DNA of 47,171 bases, taken from NCBI GenBank assembly GCA_002295925.1, contig DBGO01000005.1, forward strand, positions 45,853 to 93,023, given 5' to 3'. The notes under the pieces are model-generated. The model made no database searches and was not told the DNA's origin. It saw only the letters and a list, made by a program, of their open reading frames with translations. The position numbers and the translations under genes are program-made. Shown here in pieces: positions 1-8,425 of the stretch (the stretch's first letter is position 1; each line of letters starts with the position of its first letter). This DNA comes from Flavobacteriales bacterium UBA852 (GTDB taxonomy: Bacteria > Bacteroidota > Bacteroidia > Flavobacteriales_E > Vicingaceae).

Positions 1-31
1 GAGGTCGTGGGTTCGAGTCCCATCGTCTCCA
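1..31 (+). tRNA. 3' end of a tRNA gene (isotype not determined)
   Basis: The window opens inside a tRNA. A T-arm can be drawn as GTGGG (7-11), loop TTCGAGT (12-18), CCCAT (19-23), with one G-U pair, followed by the 3' acceptor strand CGTCTCC (24-30) and discriminator A31. No CCA is encoded, as is usual in Bacteroidota. The anticodon lies outside the window, so the isotype cannot be read. What follows immediately is an integrase remnant, so this tRNA 3' end is probably an integration site. Confidence 0.85.
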
Positions 32-43
32 CTAAATTTACTT

Positions 44-189
44 AATTAATTGATAATCAACGCTTTACAGATTTACCTTGATTTTATTAATCTTCTGATT
101 ATCAACTAATTAGTGTTTTACCCCTGTTTTACAGAGCGCTTTTTTTACTGTTTGTTTTACAAATGTTTGACACGAAACAATGTAAAACA
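44..189. repeat. att-like region: inverted repeat plus four TGTTTTAC sites
   Basis: Directly behind the tRNA, 44-58 and 97-111 form an inverted repeat (14 of 15 match; gattatcaactaatt at 97-111). TGTTTTAC then occurs at 114-121, 125-132 and 153-160, and inverted at 182-189; the second and fourth copies extend to CTGTTTTACA. Four copies of an 8-mer in 76 bp, sitting between a tRNA end and an integrase start, is the layout expected of a tyrosine-integrase attachment site with arm-type sites. The integrase-site role is inference. Confidence 0.6.
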
Positions 190-191
190 GT

Positions 192-539
192 ATGTCGTTA
201 TCGTATAAGTTTTATCTTAGGGAAATTTCAAATTCAGACAAAGGCGCCTTATATTTACGAGTAACCTATCAAAGGAGGAGCATAGTAAAGAGTTTGGGAG
301 TGATTTTACCTGTAGAGCATTATGACGAGCACCGCCAAATAGTTCTTGCAAATACTCCTGAAGCAATAAAAGCCAATGCCTTAATCAATGAGTATATGCA
401 AATGCTTAAACTTATTTATCATCACGCGGCTTTGTATCCATATTCCACCTTCTTGCCAATCGGCTGTCGTACTCCCAGAACAGGGCTGTGGTGTGATTGC
501 CCGTTCCGCTTATTTCATCGGTATGCATTTGTGTGTTAA
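192..539 (+). pseudogene. Truncated tyrosine recombinase (N-terminal arm-binding domain only)
   Basis: The first ~72 residues (MSLSYKFYLREISNSDKG..., then ALYLRVTYQRRSIVKSLG and KANALINEYMQML) resemble the Arm DNA-binding domain found at the N-terminus of Bacteroidota phage/ICE-type tyrosine integrases. Such integrases are normally about 380-430 aa; the core-binding and catalytic (R..H-x-x-R..Y) domains are absent. From about 410-420 the reading frame enters unrelated sequence that codes for an RHS fragment on the other strand, so the last ~40 residues are not integrase. The gene starts just after the repeated TGTTTTAC sites. I infer a deletion remnant of an integrated element; activity is not expected. 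Confidence 0.75.
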
Positions 540-552
540 AGGAATATAGGTA
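412..552 (-). pseudogene. RHS-repeat protein fragment
   Basis: Read on the minus strand this stretch gives about 46 codons containing FNTQMHTDEISG, TTALFWEYDSRLARRWNMD and TKP. The pattern F-W-x-Y-D-x-R-L-x-R-R-W-N-x-D is the hallmark end of the RHS core domain in Bacteroidota (usually followed by a variable C-terminal module). A stop (TAA, complement of 5-7 in the block near 553) closes the frame on the N-terminal side and a stop at 412-414 closes it after TKPRDDK. It is therefore a relic cut at both ends, overlapping the tail of the integrase remnant in opposite orientation. Likely former cargo of the lost element or a recombination scar. Confidence 0.6.
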
Positions 553-565
553 TTATATCTTCGTG

Positions 566-1555
566 TTATTTTTGTTCGTTTTCGAGTAGATATTGCATTT
601 CGAACAACTTTAATTGTGTCTCAAACAATTTTAAACGGATATTCAACAACTCATCATCTTTTGATTTTCTGCGTTTGCCAAACAATCCTTTTTTTGTAGG
701 CGCAGGAGTTGCTTCAGAAGTTTCTTCCGATTCTTCTTTTTCGGGTTTTTCTTTTTTCTTAATGCCGTCTTCTGCTTTGCTGCGGTTAAAATTATAAGTT
801 ACCCCAACACCAATGTATAAATATTTATCTTTGGCTGTCCAGCTGCGTGCCCAAGCATCCAAACGGTCGGTAAATGTGCTGGTTTGTGAAACATCTACAA
901 AAATATCGGTTTTAAAGTTAAGGCGATAACCAAAAGTTACACCATAAGGAATAACCAAAATGTTCGGACGTTTTGCTTTGTCCAATAATCCTTTATTCGG
1001 GCTGTTTACGGTAGATTCCGTTTCTATGTAACCTTCGTAATCTTTGGTGTATTTTGTTTCGCGGTCGTAAAGCTGACTTCTCCACCACATCATTCCGGCA
1101 CCAACAAAAGCATTAAAATAATAACGTCTGTAAGGATTGGCTCTAAGTAACGATTCCGACAATCGATAACGAACAGAAAGTGCTATGTCGTTGTAATCCG
1201 TACGGAAAAACACCTCGCGTGATTGCTCTCCGGGGCGGCGTGTTCCTTTTAAACTTCCTTTTTGAAAGTGAAACGATGCTCCCAACTTTCCGATAATATC
1301 CCGTCCGATTTCTATTTTGTAAGCCGAACGAATATGAGTGCCAAATTGCGAGAATTTTGGAAACACATAATAATCGGCCAAATCGCCATAATAAATGGAA
1401 GGACCGGCAGAAATTTTGGCAAAAGCACCGTCAAAAACAGGGCCTAAATTTTCTTCGCCACTGCTTTCTCCACTTTCATCCGAATTATCTTGCGCCAATG
1501 CAGGTGTTGCAGAAAATATTAATGCTCCGATAATCAAATAATAAAAATTCTTCAT
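566..1555 (-). CDS. Outer membrane beta-barrel protein with charged C-terminal tail
   Basis: A 329 aa protein with a signal peptide (MKNFYYLIIGALIFSATPALAQ). Residues ~45-255 are rich in alternating aromatic strands (YYFNAFVGAGMMWW, NILVIPYGVTFGYRLNF, YLYIGVGVTYNF), as in small outer-membrane barrels of Bacteroidota. The last ~75 residues are a highly charged Lys/Glu linker followed by a predicted amphipathic helix rich in Leu/Phe/Gln (LKLFETQLKLFEMQYLL), which could be a coiled coil facing the periplasm. It stands alone, divergent from the SPOR protein. No specific family name is supportable; the ligand is unknown. Confidence 0.75.
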   Translation of the reverse strand: MKNFYYLIIGALIFSATPALAQDNSDESGESSGEENLGPVFDGAFAKISAGPSIYYGDLADYYVFPKFSQFGTHIRSAYKIEIGRDIIGKLGASFHFQKGSLKGTRRPGEQSREVFFRTDYNDIALSVRYRLSESLLRANPYRRYYFNAFVGAGMMWWRSQLYDRETKYTKDYEGYIETESTVNSPNKGLLDKAKRPNILVIPYGVTFGYRLNFKTDIFVDVSQTSTFTDRLDAWARSWTAKDKYLYIGVGVTYNFNRSKAEDGIKKKEKPEKEESEETSEATPAPTKKGLFGKRRKSKDDELLNIRLKLFETQLKLFEMQYLLENEQK

Positions 1556-1655
1556 AGCTCACAAATAGTTAATTACCAAAGGTCTGTATTTTTATCGAAA
1601 ATACCAAACTTTTCGTTAATACGCAAAGCAAAGGTCAAAGTTTCCATTTTATTGT

Positions 1656-1663
1656 TAAATTTG
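1656..1663 (+). promoter_or_regulatory. -7 element TAAATTTG for the SPOR-domain gene
   Basis: TAAATTTG matches the Bacteroidota consensus TAnnTTTG exactly and lies 24 nt before the ATG at 1688. It argues against a start at 1652, since that codon would be upstream of the likely transcription start. No clear -33 TTTG is seen. Confidence 0.5.
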
Positions 1664-1687
1664 AACAAACACCTTTTTTCTTACGGA

Positions 1688-2758
1688 ATGAAACGATATT
1701 TTTTAATCTTTTTACTGATATTCACTATAGAAAACAGCTATGCTCAAACGCGCACTTTATCGGCAAAATATGCTATTGCTGCAGCACAAAGTTTTAAGCA
1801 GGCTTACAGTGATGCTTACCGGTTGAATTATTTTTACACGAATAATTTTTCTTCGTATCAAAACAATATTTTGGAAAATATTAAACAAGGAAGAACTTAC
1901 ATAGACAGTGCTGTTTTGTTTGCTTCGCCTAACGATTCGGTAGCATTATTGAAAATAAAAATGGCTGACATTTATGCCAAAAAAGGAATAGCCAATTTTA
2001 AAATTTTATCCGGAAAAAATGAAAATAAAGAACACCCTTACATCAAACAAGGAATGTTTTATACGCAACACGCTTTGACAGATGCATATTATGCCTCTTT
2101 ACTGTTTTCGGATACTACGGTAAATATTACCGAGGATACTACCCAAGTGCGCGATGTTACGCGGTTGGAAACCGATGAAACATCATTTATGACCATTAAA
2201 TCGTTGTTTGAAAAAAGAATTAAAGCCATTGACGATGAAATTGCAAAGGTTGAAGCATCGCTTACACAAACCAATGATACGGACACAAAAAAACGGCTCG
2301 AAGATGCTATTGCCAACCTAAAAGAAGAAAAAGCACGCTTGTACAGTAAAATGAATCATACCGAAGATAAATTGGTTATGGTGCAAAACGATTTGAGCGA
2401 AGAGATATTTAATGCCGTGGATAAAGATATTTTAATGATGGATAAAAACGGCTTTTATTCTGAAAACAATCCGATACCACAAAATGTAGAATTGCCCCAA
2501 GGGTTGGTTTACCGTATACAAATTGGTTTTTTTATGAATGAATTGCCTGCCGAACATTTTGACGGTTTATTCCCGCTTTCTACCGAAAAAATTGATAATG
2601 TGTATTTGCGCTATATGGTTGGTTTGTTTGATAAATACAATGATGCCAGTGTAGCCAAGAAAAAAATTATTGCCAAGGGCTATACCGATGCCTTTATTAT
2701 TGCATACCTGAACGGTAAACGTATTCCCATTGCCGATGCTGTAAAAATGGAGAAGTAA
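1688..2758 (+). CDS. Secreted SPOR-like domain protein with helical body
   Basis: Starting at the ATG at 1688 gives 356 aa with a clean signal peptide (MKRYFLIFLLIFTIENSYAQ); the upstream in-frame ATG at 1652 would hide it. The body is mostly helical, with a charged coiled-coil-like stretch (about residues 180-230, DDEIAKVEASL, RLEDAIANLKEEKARLYSKM). The C-terminal ~75 residues begin LVYRIQIGFF and contain YMVGLFDKYNDASVAKKKI and DAFIIAYLNGKRI, the alternating strand/helix pattern of SPOR domains, which bind denuded glycan strands in peptidoglycan. Probably periplasmic and cell-wall associated. No operon partner: its downstream neighbour is convergent. Confidence 0.7.
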   Translation: MKRYFLIFLLIFTIENSYAQTRTLSAKYAIAAAQSFKQAYSDAYRLNYFYTNNFSSYQNNILENIKQGRTYIDSAVLFASPNDSVALLKIKMADIYAKKGIANFKILSGKNENKEHPYIKQGMFYTQHALTDAYYASLLFSDTTVNITEDTTQVRDVTRLETDETSFMTIKSLFEKRIKAIDDEIAKVEASLTQTNDTDTKKRLEDAIANLKEEKARLYSKMNHTEDKLVMVQNDLSEEIFNAVDKDILMMDKNGFYSENNPIPQNVELPQGLVYRIQIGFFMNELPAEHFDGLFPLSTEKIDNVYLRYMVGLFDKYNDASVAKKKIIAKGYTDAFIIAYLNGKRIPIADAVKMEK

Positions 2759-2834
2759 ATAAGGGAGAAACTTTGACGTAATTTCAAGATAGTCTTTAAA
2801 AATTATTTTTAATTTCACCATTTAACAAAATCCT

Positions 2835-3383
2835 TTATGGAATTACGCCTCTAAGACTGTCACTTGAATATTTTTGCAGTTTTTGTAATTCTTGGTCTAT
2901 TTTTATCTCCCATTGCTTTTGTTTTTCTCTGTTTAAACTATGGTTTGTTTCAGAGTCATATAAATCTTGATATTGACGTTCATCTTTGTGTATTTTGTAA
3001 AATACTTCTGTGTCATTGGTGTCTGGATGCTCAAGTATAATCTTTCTGTATTTTCTGGCAAATAATTCAGCAATATTAAAATGATATTGTTCATGTTTTA
3101 ATAAACCTAAATCATATTCAGCGTCTTTCTTTTTGCATGATAGGTTCCTTACAAAAATAACATCTACATTTTTGTCGCTCAAGTCTAAACGAATTTTAAT
3201 CTCTATATGTGAGGATGCTCCATGTTTCGATTTTAATTCATCTTTACATTTAAAATCGTTCCAAGTTAATTTTACATTTTCACTCCAATAGATATAATCA
3301 TCTTTATCTCTTTCTCTAATTTTTTCTACTAAGGAGCAAGAGAAAAATATTAAAACGGATAGATAAGCATAGACAGTTTTCAT
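2835..3383 (-). CDS. Lipoprotein with HExxH motif, DUF922-like
   Basis: This 182 aa protein starts with a short hydrophobic leader ending in a lipobox-like FFSC (Cys ~16). The middle contains LLKHEQYHFNIAELFARKYRK: H-E-x-x-H followed by a helix, as in the DUF922 family of predicted zinc proteases found in Bacteroidota. N-terminal to it is a domain with YWSENVKLTWNDFK, also typical of that family (x-W-x-D-F). The C-terminal 40 residues are charged and helical. Substrate and activity are unknown; zinc-peptidase function is inferred from the motif. It is monocistronic by position. Confidence 0.6.
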   Translation of the reverse strand: MKTVYAYLSVLIFFSCSLVEKIRERDKDDYIYWSENVKLTWNDFKCKDELKSKHGASSHIEIKIRLDLSDKNVDVIFVRNLSCKKKDAEYDLGLLKHEQYHFNIAELFARKYRKIILEHPDTNDTEVFYKIHKDERQYQDLYDSETNHSLNREKQKQWEIKIDQELQKLQKYSSDSLRGVIP

Positions 3384-3522
3384 GTTTAGAAATAGGTTAT
3401 CCTCTCAGAGCATTTTTGCTTTTTAAATGATAATCTTTAAGCAATACATTCCTTATTTCTTGCATTTACCCAAAATACAAGAAGCATCGAGTTTTTGTTG
3501 TTTTATCGGAAAAGGTGTAAAA

Positions 3523-4299
3523 TTATTTCTTCTTAAACTGTTGAATAAATTCTTTGGTGAAATCCGATAAAACCAATTTTCCACTCATTGCGGCTCGTTC
3601 TGCCAAAAGCTCATCCCAATGTTCGGTACCTTCCCAAAATACTTTTTTGAGCATCATCATCGCTTCGGGGTTTGATTTTGCCAATTTTTGAGCAAGCTCC
3701 ATAACAGCAGCGTCCAATTCTTCAATGCTGTCAAACACATCGGCGTAAAGTCCTTTTTCTTTTGCCCACTCGGCGCTGTACCATTCGGTAGCATTTATAG
3801 CCATCATACTCATGGCAGATGTTCCCACTTTTCGTTCTACGGCAGGACCAACCACAAACGGACCAATACCTACGGCTAATTCGCTCAGCTTTACCGATGC
3901 ATATTTGGTAGCCAAACAATAATCTACGGCACTTGCCATACCTACTCCGCCACCTACGGCTTTTCCCTGCACACGGCCTATAATGAATTTTGGGCATTTG
4001 CGTGCTGCATTGATAACGTTGGCAAATCCGCTGAAAAATTGTTTTCCGGTTTCAAAATCATTGATGGAAATCAACTCGTCAAAACTGGCGCCGGCACAAA
4101 AGGCACGCTCGCCGGCGGATTTTAATATAATAACTTTTATACTCTCATCTTTTCCGGCTTGAGTAATGGTATCGGCTAATTTTGCCAATACTTTTCCGGG
4201 TAATGAGTTGCTTAACGGATGAAAAAACTCTATGGTGGCAATGCCTTGTTCGTTAACGTCTATTGTTACATCGCCTTGTTGTATTGCTTTATCTGTCAT
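3523..4299 (-). CDS. Enoyl-CoA hydratase/isomerase (crotonase), phenylacetate-linked
   Basis: A 258 aa crotonase-fold enzyme. Visible landmarks are the first oxyanion-hole motif FCAGASFDEL (~residue 68), the second GKAVGGGVGMA (~112-122) and the Glu-containing LSELAVGIGPFV (~143), which places one acidic residue in the active site. It follows the paaZ-like gene by 11 nt on the same strand and is surely co-transcribed. In phenylacetate degradation, crotonases (PaaF/PaaG) act on the oxepin-CoA and open-chain intermediates, so a PaaG- or PaaF-like role is likely; I cannot tell which from sequence alone. Confidence 0.8.
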   Translation of the reverse strand: MTDKAIQQGDVTIDVNEQGIATIEFFHPLSNSLPGKVLAKLADTITQAGKDESIKVIILKSAGERAFCAGASFDELISINDFETGKQFFSGFANVINAARKCPKFIIGRVQGKAVGGGVGMASAVDYCLATKYASVKLSELAVGIGPFVVGPAVERKVGTSAMSMMAINATEWYSAEWAKEKGLYADVFDSIEELDAAVMELAQKLAKSNPEAMMMLKKVFWEGTEHWDELLAERAAMSGKLVLSDFTKEFIQQFKKK

Positions 4300-4310
4300 T
4301 GTTCGTTTTT

Positions 4311-6359
4311 TTATTTGTCCTCTAATTTTTTTACCATGGTTAAAATAGTTGCCAAGGCAACCGTTTCGCCGGTTTCGTCATATACATCAACCAAAAATTT
4401 TACAATTCCTTTGGCTATGTCATCATCGCTGCGTTTTTCTTGGTCAATTTTTTCTTTTACGGTAAACTTAACCCCAATGGTCATTCCCGGATAAACGGGT
4501 TTTGTAAAGCGACATTCATCTAAACCGTAATTGAGTAACACCGGACCTTTTCGAGGCTCTACAAACAAACCGGCAGCTTTTGACAATACAAAATAGCCGT
4601 GTGCTACGCGTTGCTCAAAAATGGTTCCTTCTAACGAAGTGGCATCTACGTGCGCATAAAAATTATCACCGCTTACATTGGCAAAATTCACAATGTCGGC
4701 TTCGGTAACGGTCCATTTGTGTGTGTAAACGGTTTCACCTATTTCCAATTCTTCGAAATGCTTGCGGAACAGGTGAATTTTTGCCTCAGGACGGTCGGCA
4801 CCGTATTGAAACACATTGGTAATGGTTGTAATTGCGTTGGGATGCCCTTGAATGGCTGTTCGTTGCATATAATGCAATACGCCTCGTTTACCTCCCATCT
4901 CTTCGCCGCCGCCGGCACGCCCCGGACCACCATGAGTAAGCAATGGCATAGGCGAACCGTGTCCGGTGCTTTCTTTGGCGCTCTCGCGATTTAATATTAA
5001 AATTCGTCCGTGATGAGAAGCGGCACCCAAAACAAATTCTTTCATTACTTGCTTATCATAGGTTGCAATGGAGCAAACCAGCGAACCTTTACCCAATTTG
5101 GTGATTTTTATCGCTTCTTCAAGGGTTTTGTAAGGGATGATGGTTGATACCGGCCCAAAGGGTTCAATGTTGTGTGTGTCGGTATTTTCAAACGGATTTT
5201 TGTTTAATAGCAATATAGGCGGGAAAAAGGCTCCTTTTTCTTTTTCGGCTCCAACAACTTCAAAATTCTCAATATCGCCATATACTATTTCAGAAGTTTT
5301 TGCCAATTGCAATACTTTTTCTTTTACATCTTGCACTTGTTCCATACTTGCCAATGCGCCCATTCTTACGCCTTCTTTCGATGGGTCGCCCACAACCGTT
5401 TTATCCAATCGTTTGGCTAAGGCATTTTTTACATCTTCAACTAAATTTTCAGGCACAATGGCTCTACGAATGGCTGTACATTTCTGCCCTGCTTTCACGG
5501 TCATTTCGCGTTGTACTTCTTTAATAAATAAATCGAACTCTTCTGTGCCTGGCACTGCATCCGGACCTAAAATAGAACTGTTAAGCGAATCGGCTTCCAT
5601 ATTAAACGGAACGGCTTCTTGTACGATGCGCGGGTGCATTTTTAGTTTCAATCCTGTTTCTGCACTTCCCGTAAAGGTAACAACATCTTGGTTTTCTACA
5701 TAATCGAGCATATCGCCGGCGCTTCCGCAAATAAGTTGTAGTGCTCCGTCGGGTAAAATGCCCGAAGCGTCAATTTCGCGCACCATGGCTTCGGTCAGGT
5801 AGCAGGTAACGGTTGCCGGCTTAACAACGGCAGGAACTCCGGCTAATAAATTGACTGAAATTTTTTCTAACATTCCCCAAATAGGAAAGTTAAATGCGTT
5901 GATGTGAATGGCTACACCTTCTTTGGGTACCATAATATGATGTCCGATAAACGTGCCGCCTTTTGAAAGTGGCGCCGCATCGCCATCTACGTAAAAGGTT
6001 TCGTTAGGAAACTGACGGCGCAAACTGGCATAAGCAAATAAATTTCCAATTCCGCCTTCAATATCTATCCAACTGTCGGATTTTGTTGCACCCGTCCAGG
6101 CACTTATTTCGTAAAACTTATCTTTTTTTGATAGTAGGTAAAGTGCCAATTCTTTTAACATTCTTCCACGTTCGTGAAAAGTCATTTTTCGCAAAGCGGG
6201 GCCGCCAACGGTACGCCCATAATTCAACACTTCTTTAAAGTCAATACCTTGTGATGTAGCATAGCCGATGATTTCGCCGTTTACAGCATTGTACAAAGGC
6301 TTCCCTTCTCCGGAACCTTCAATCCATTTTCCGAGAATATAATTTTTAATTTTTGTCAT
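4311..6359 (-). CDS. paaZ: PaaZ-type bifunctional aldehyde dehydrogenase/enoyl-CoA hydratase
   Basis: At 682 aa this matches PaaZ, which opens the oxepin-CoA ring and oxidises the resulting aldehyde in phenylacetate catabolism. Residues ~1-520 are an aldehyde dehydrogenase: VTFTGSAETG, the catalytic Cys in KAGQKCTAIRRA, and the PaaZ-characteristic glycine-rich stretch with THGGPGRAGGGEEMGGKRG. Residues ~535-682 are a MaoC-type hot-dog hydratase, with DNFYAHVD and HGYFVLS. The gene is preceded by a zinc-ribbon protein (12 nt gap) and followed by a crotonase, forming a three-gene operon. The ring epoxidase subunits PaaABCD are not in this window, though a PaaE-type reductase lies at 43.4 kb. 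Confidence 0.92.
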   Translation of the reverse strand: MTKIKNYILGKWIEGSGEGKPLYNAVNGEIIGYATSQGIDFKEVLNYGRTVGGPALRKMTFHERGRMLKELALYLLSKKDKFYEISAWTGATKSDSWIDIEGGIGNLFAYASLRRQFPNETFYVDGDAAPLSKGGTFIGHHIMVPKEGVAIHINAFNFPIWGMLEKISVNLLAGVPAVVKPATVTCYLTEAMVREIDASGILPDGALQLICGSAGDMLDYVENQDVVTFTGSAETGLKLKMHPRIVQEAVPFNMEADSLNSSILGPDAVPGTEEFDLFIKEVQREMTVKAGQKCTAIRRAIVPENLVEDVKNALAKRLDKTVVGDPSKEGVRMGALASMEQVQDVKEKVLQLAKTSEIVYGDIENFEVVGAEKEKGAFFPPILLLNKNPFENTDTHNIEPFGPVSTIIPYKTLEEAIKITKLGKGSLVCSIATYDKQVMKEFVLGAASHHGRILILNRESAKESTGHGSPMPLLTHGGPGRAGGGEEMGGKRGVLHYMQRTAIQGHPNAITTITNVFQYGADRPEAKIHLFRKHFEELEIGETVYTHKWTVTEADIVNFANVSGDNFYAHVDATSLEGTIFEQRVAHGYFVLSKAAGLFVEPRKGPVLLNYGLDECRFTKPVYPGMTIGVKFTVKEKIDQEKRSDDDIAKGIVKFLVDVYDETGETVALATILTMVKKLEDK

Positions 6360-6370
6360 TTTCTGAAATT

Positions 6371-6775
6371 TTATAATTCAATATCAAATATATCATCGAA
6401 ATCAAGTGCATCGTCGCCAAAGGTTTGAATGTTGTCGTCGGCAACGATGTAGGTGCTTTTTTCTCCTTCTTTTCTTGAAAAATATACATTGTAGTCGCAA
6501 TGGTCGTCGGCTACAATCATTTTAATCATCGCAAAATCGGGGTTTTCTTTTGCTGTTAAGTCTGCCTGACACATTGGACATTCGAAATCGAGTTTTTCGC
6601 CCGGCTTCAGTTTAAATTTATCATGATGTCTATAGGAATAATCTCCAGGACGGGGATTTAACATTAATAAACCTTTGTGCTTGCTTTCTGTACGTGTGGC
6701 AAAAACAACGTATCCGCCAACATTCAAGTGCCCTTTGCATTGGGGACACAAATAATCATTATCTTTCATGCTCAT
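6371..6775 (-). CDS. Small zinc-ribbon protein upstream of paaZ
   Basis: A 134 aa soluble protein with two CxxC knuckles, CPQC near residue 10 and CPMC near 66, so it likely binds one zinc in a rubredoxin/zinc-ribbon-like fold. The C-terminus is strongly acidic (DDALDFDDIFDIEL). I do not recognise a named family; a link to phenylacetate metabolism is suggested only by its position as first gene in the paaZ operon. Start at 6775 (MSMKDN); a second ATG two codons in is equally possible. Confidence 0.6.
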   Translation of the reverse strand: MSMKDNDYLCPQCKGHLNVGGYVVFATRTESKHKGLLMLNPRPGDYSYRHHDKFKLKPGEKLDFECPMCQADLTAKENPDFAMIKMIVADDHCDYNVYFSRKEGEKSTYIVADDNIQTFGDDALDFDDIFDIEL

Positions 6776-6852
6776 AACTCAATGTTTTTAATTAGCTTTA
6801 AAATTAAAAAAAGAGTTTTGATTTCTATGTGAATCCTCAAAAAAAATATACA

Positions 6853-7524
6853 ATGGCTTACTTTACAAATGATTTTTTTGATTTTTTTAAACAACTGGCA
6901 CCGAATAATAATCGTGAGTGGTTTCATGCGCACAAAAATGATTATGAAACGTATGTGAAAATTCCTACACAAAATTTTGTTGATTCCGTTTTGCGAAAAC
7001 TGGAAAGTACAGACAATAGGTTTGCGCAGTTAACTTACAAAGATTGCATGTTTAGAATAAATCGAGACATTCGATTTTCGAAAGATAAATCGCCTTACAA
7101 ATTGCATATTGGAATAATTTTTTCTCCGGTAGGGAAGAAATACAAAGAATACCCCGGGCTTTACGTGGAGCTTAATCCCGAACATATTAGAATTTACGGT
7201 GGCATTTATTCTCCCGACAGAATAACACTTGAAAAAATTAGAAATTTGTTAATTAAACATCCGAAAAAATTCAAATCAATTATTGAAAATGATGAATTTC
7301 AATCAGTTTACGGTGAGATTTTGGGAGCCAAAAATAAAAGGTTGCCCAAAGAAATGATGGAGGCGGCAAATAAACAACCGCTGCTTTTTAACAAGCAATT
7401 GTATTTTTACAATGAGTTGCCGGTTGATGATGCGCTAAAAGACGATTTTGACCAAACAATTGTTAATCATTACAAAATTGCCCTTCCGTTTTTTCAATTT
7501 TTCGAAAAAGCATTTAAAAATTAA
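6853..7524 (+). CDS. DUF2461 (TIGR02453) family protein
   Basis: From the ATG at 6853 the product is 223 aa, MAYFTNDFFDFFKQLAPNNN, a typical opening of the DUF2461 family; a GTG at 6829 would add eight unlikely residues. Family signatures seen: NREWFHAHKNDYE, then RINRDIRFSKDKSPYK and the later G-x-Y-x-P segments. Function of the family is unknown in bacteria. It diverges from the paaZ operon and is followed by an unrelated lipoprotein after 54 nt. Confidence 0.8.
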   Translation: MAYFTNDFFDFFKQLAPNNNREWFHAHKNDYETYVKIPTQNFVDSVLRKLESTDNRFAQLTYKDCMFRINRDIRFSKDKSPYKLHIGIIFSPVGKKYKEYPGLYVELNPEHIRIYGGIYSPDRITLEKIRNLLIKHPKKFKSIIENDEFQSVYGEILGAKNKRLPKEMMEAANKQPLLFNKQLYFYNELPVDDALKDDFDQTIVNHYKIALPFFQFFEKAFKN

Positions 7525-7578
7525 GAATATTGTCACTTTTTTCATTTAATTTCGTATTTTAGATAAAAATTAAGATAA

Positions 7579-8346
7579 ATGACACTACGATATTTAATTG
7601 CATTAAGCACAGTTTTTTTATTTATTGTTGGCTGTAAAGACAAAACGCAACAAGGTTGTACCGACCCTGCGGCAACCAATTATAATGTTTTGGCAGATGA
7701 AGACGACGGATCTTGTTTGTATAGTGATTCTGTAATTACCTTATGGAATAACGGTAAAGCCGGCGTTTGGGGTTCTAACCCTGCTACAGGAGCAATTGTT
7801 GTCAACAGTTGTCATTCACAGAATTATATTATTTTTTACAACCCCGATACTCTTATTACTCCTGCAGATACATTGATAGACACAACCATGACACCGCCCG
7901 ATACAACCATTATTCCTGCTGATACAACTATTAACGGAACAGAATACTTAATGGCGGTAAAAGACTCAACCGGTGCATTTAAACTTTCGTTGAATGTAAT
8001 AAATAATGTAGATGGTCGTCCGTTTGGAAACGGATATTTACAGTTTGATGCATTATTGCCTAAAAACAGCGAGCTACAAACTTTTGATGTGTTTATTCAC
8101 GGTAAAAACCTTATCCCGAATACAAACAATTATTGTTCGCCATTATATGAAAGTGGATCAATTAATGTTTCTACCGCTCCATTGGATACTATTTTCAGAA
8201 CCATAACAATTCCTTTAACCGATTTCGACAGTCGCTATTTGCAAAATATGAATACTGTTTTTGGAATAAAAGGAACATTAAACTCCGGGAGCGATACGGT
8301 ATTAATACTAAATAACATCAAGTGGCTTCAAAAATTGGATGATTAG
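7579..8346 (+). CDS. Secreted lipoprotein with Asp-rich cap and Pro/Thr linker
   Basis: A 255 aa protein: signal peptide with lipobox (FLFIVGC, Cys ~19), then GCTDPAATNYN...DDGSC (about residues 27-45), a short Cys-bracketed module common in extracellular proteins of Bacteroidota with type IX secretion. Residues ~90-120 are a low-complexity linker alternating DTLI/DTTI with Pro (PADTLIDTTMTPPDTTIIPADTT), probably an extended stalk. The C-terminal ~130 residues look like a beta-sandwich (carbohydrate-binding-like, FDALLPKNSEL, FDVFIHGKNL), but no family is clear. Ligand unknown. Confidence 0.6.
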   Translation: MTLRYLIALSTVFLFIVGCKDKTQQGCTDPAATNYNVLADEDDGSCLYSDSVITLWNNGKAGVWGSNPATGAIVVNSCHSQNYIIFYNPDTLITPADTLIDTTMTPPDTTIIPADTTINGTEYLMAVKDSTGAFKLSLNVINNVDGRPFGNGYLQFDALLPKNSELQTFDVFIHGKNLIPNTNNYCSPLYESGSINVSTAPLDTIFRTITIPLTDFDSRYLQNMNTVFGIKGTLNSGSDTVLILNNIKWLQKLDD

Positions 8347-8425
8347 CAAATTCTTACCTCATTTTTTTGTATTCCAATTTAAATTTTATTTTCTTTATCT
8401 TTTAATAAAGATAACTTGATTATTT

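Noticed and set aside
1262..1447. Plus-strand frames within the outer membrane protein gene
   Set aside because: No start context, family resemblance or codon pattern; shadow of the gene on -.
2760..2834. Terminator between the convergent SPOR and DUF922 genes
   Set aside because: No convincing stem; only an AT-rich stretch.
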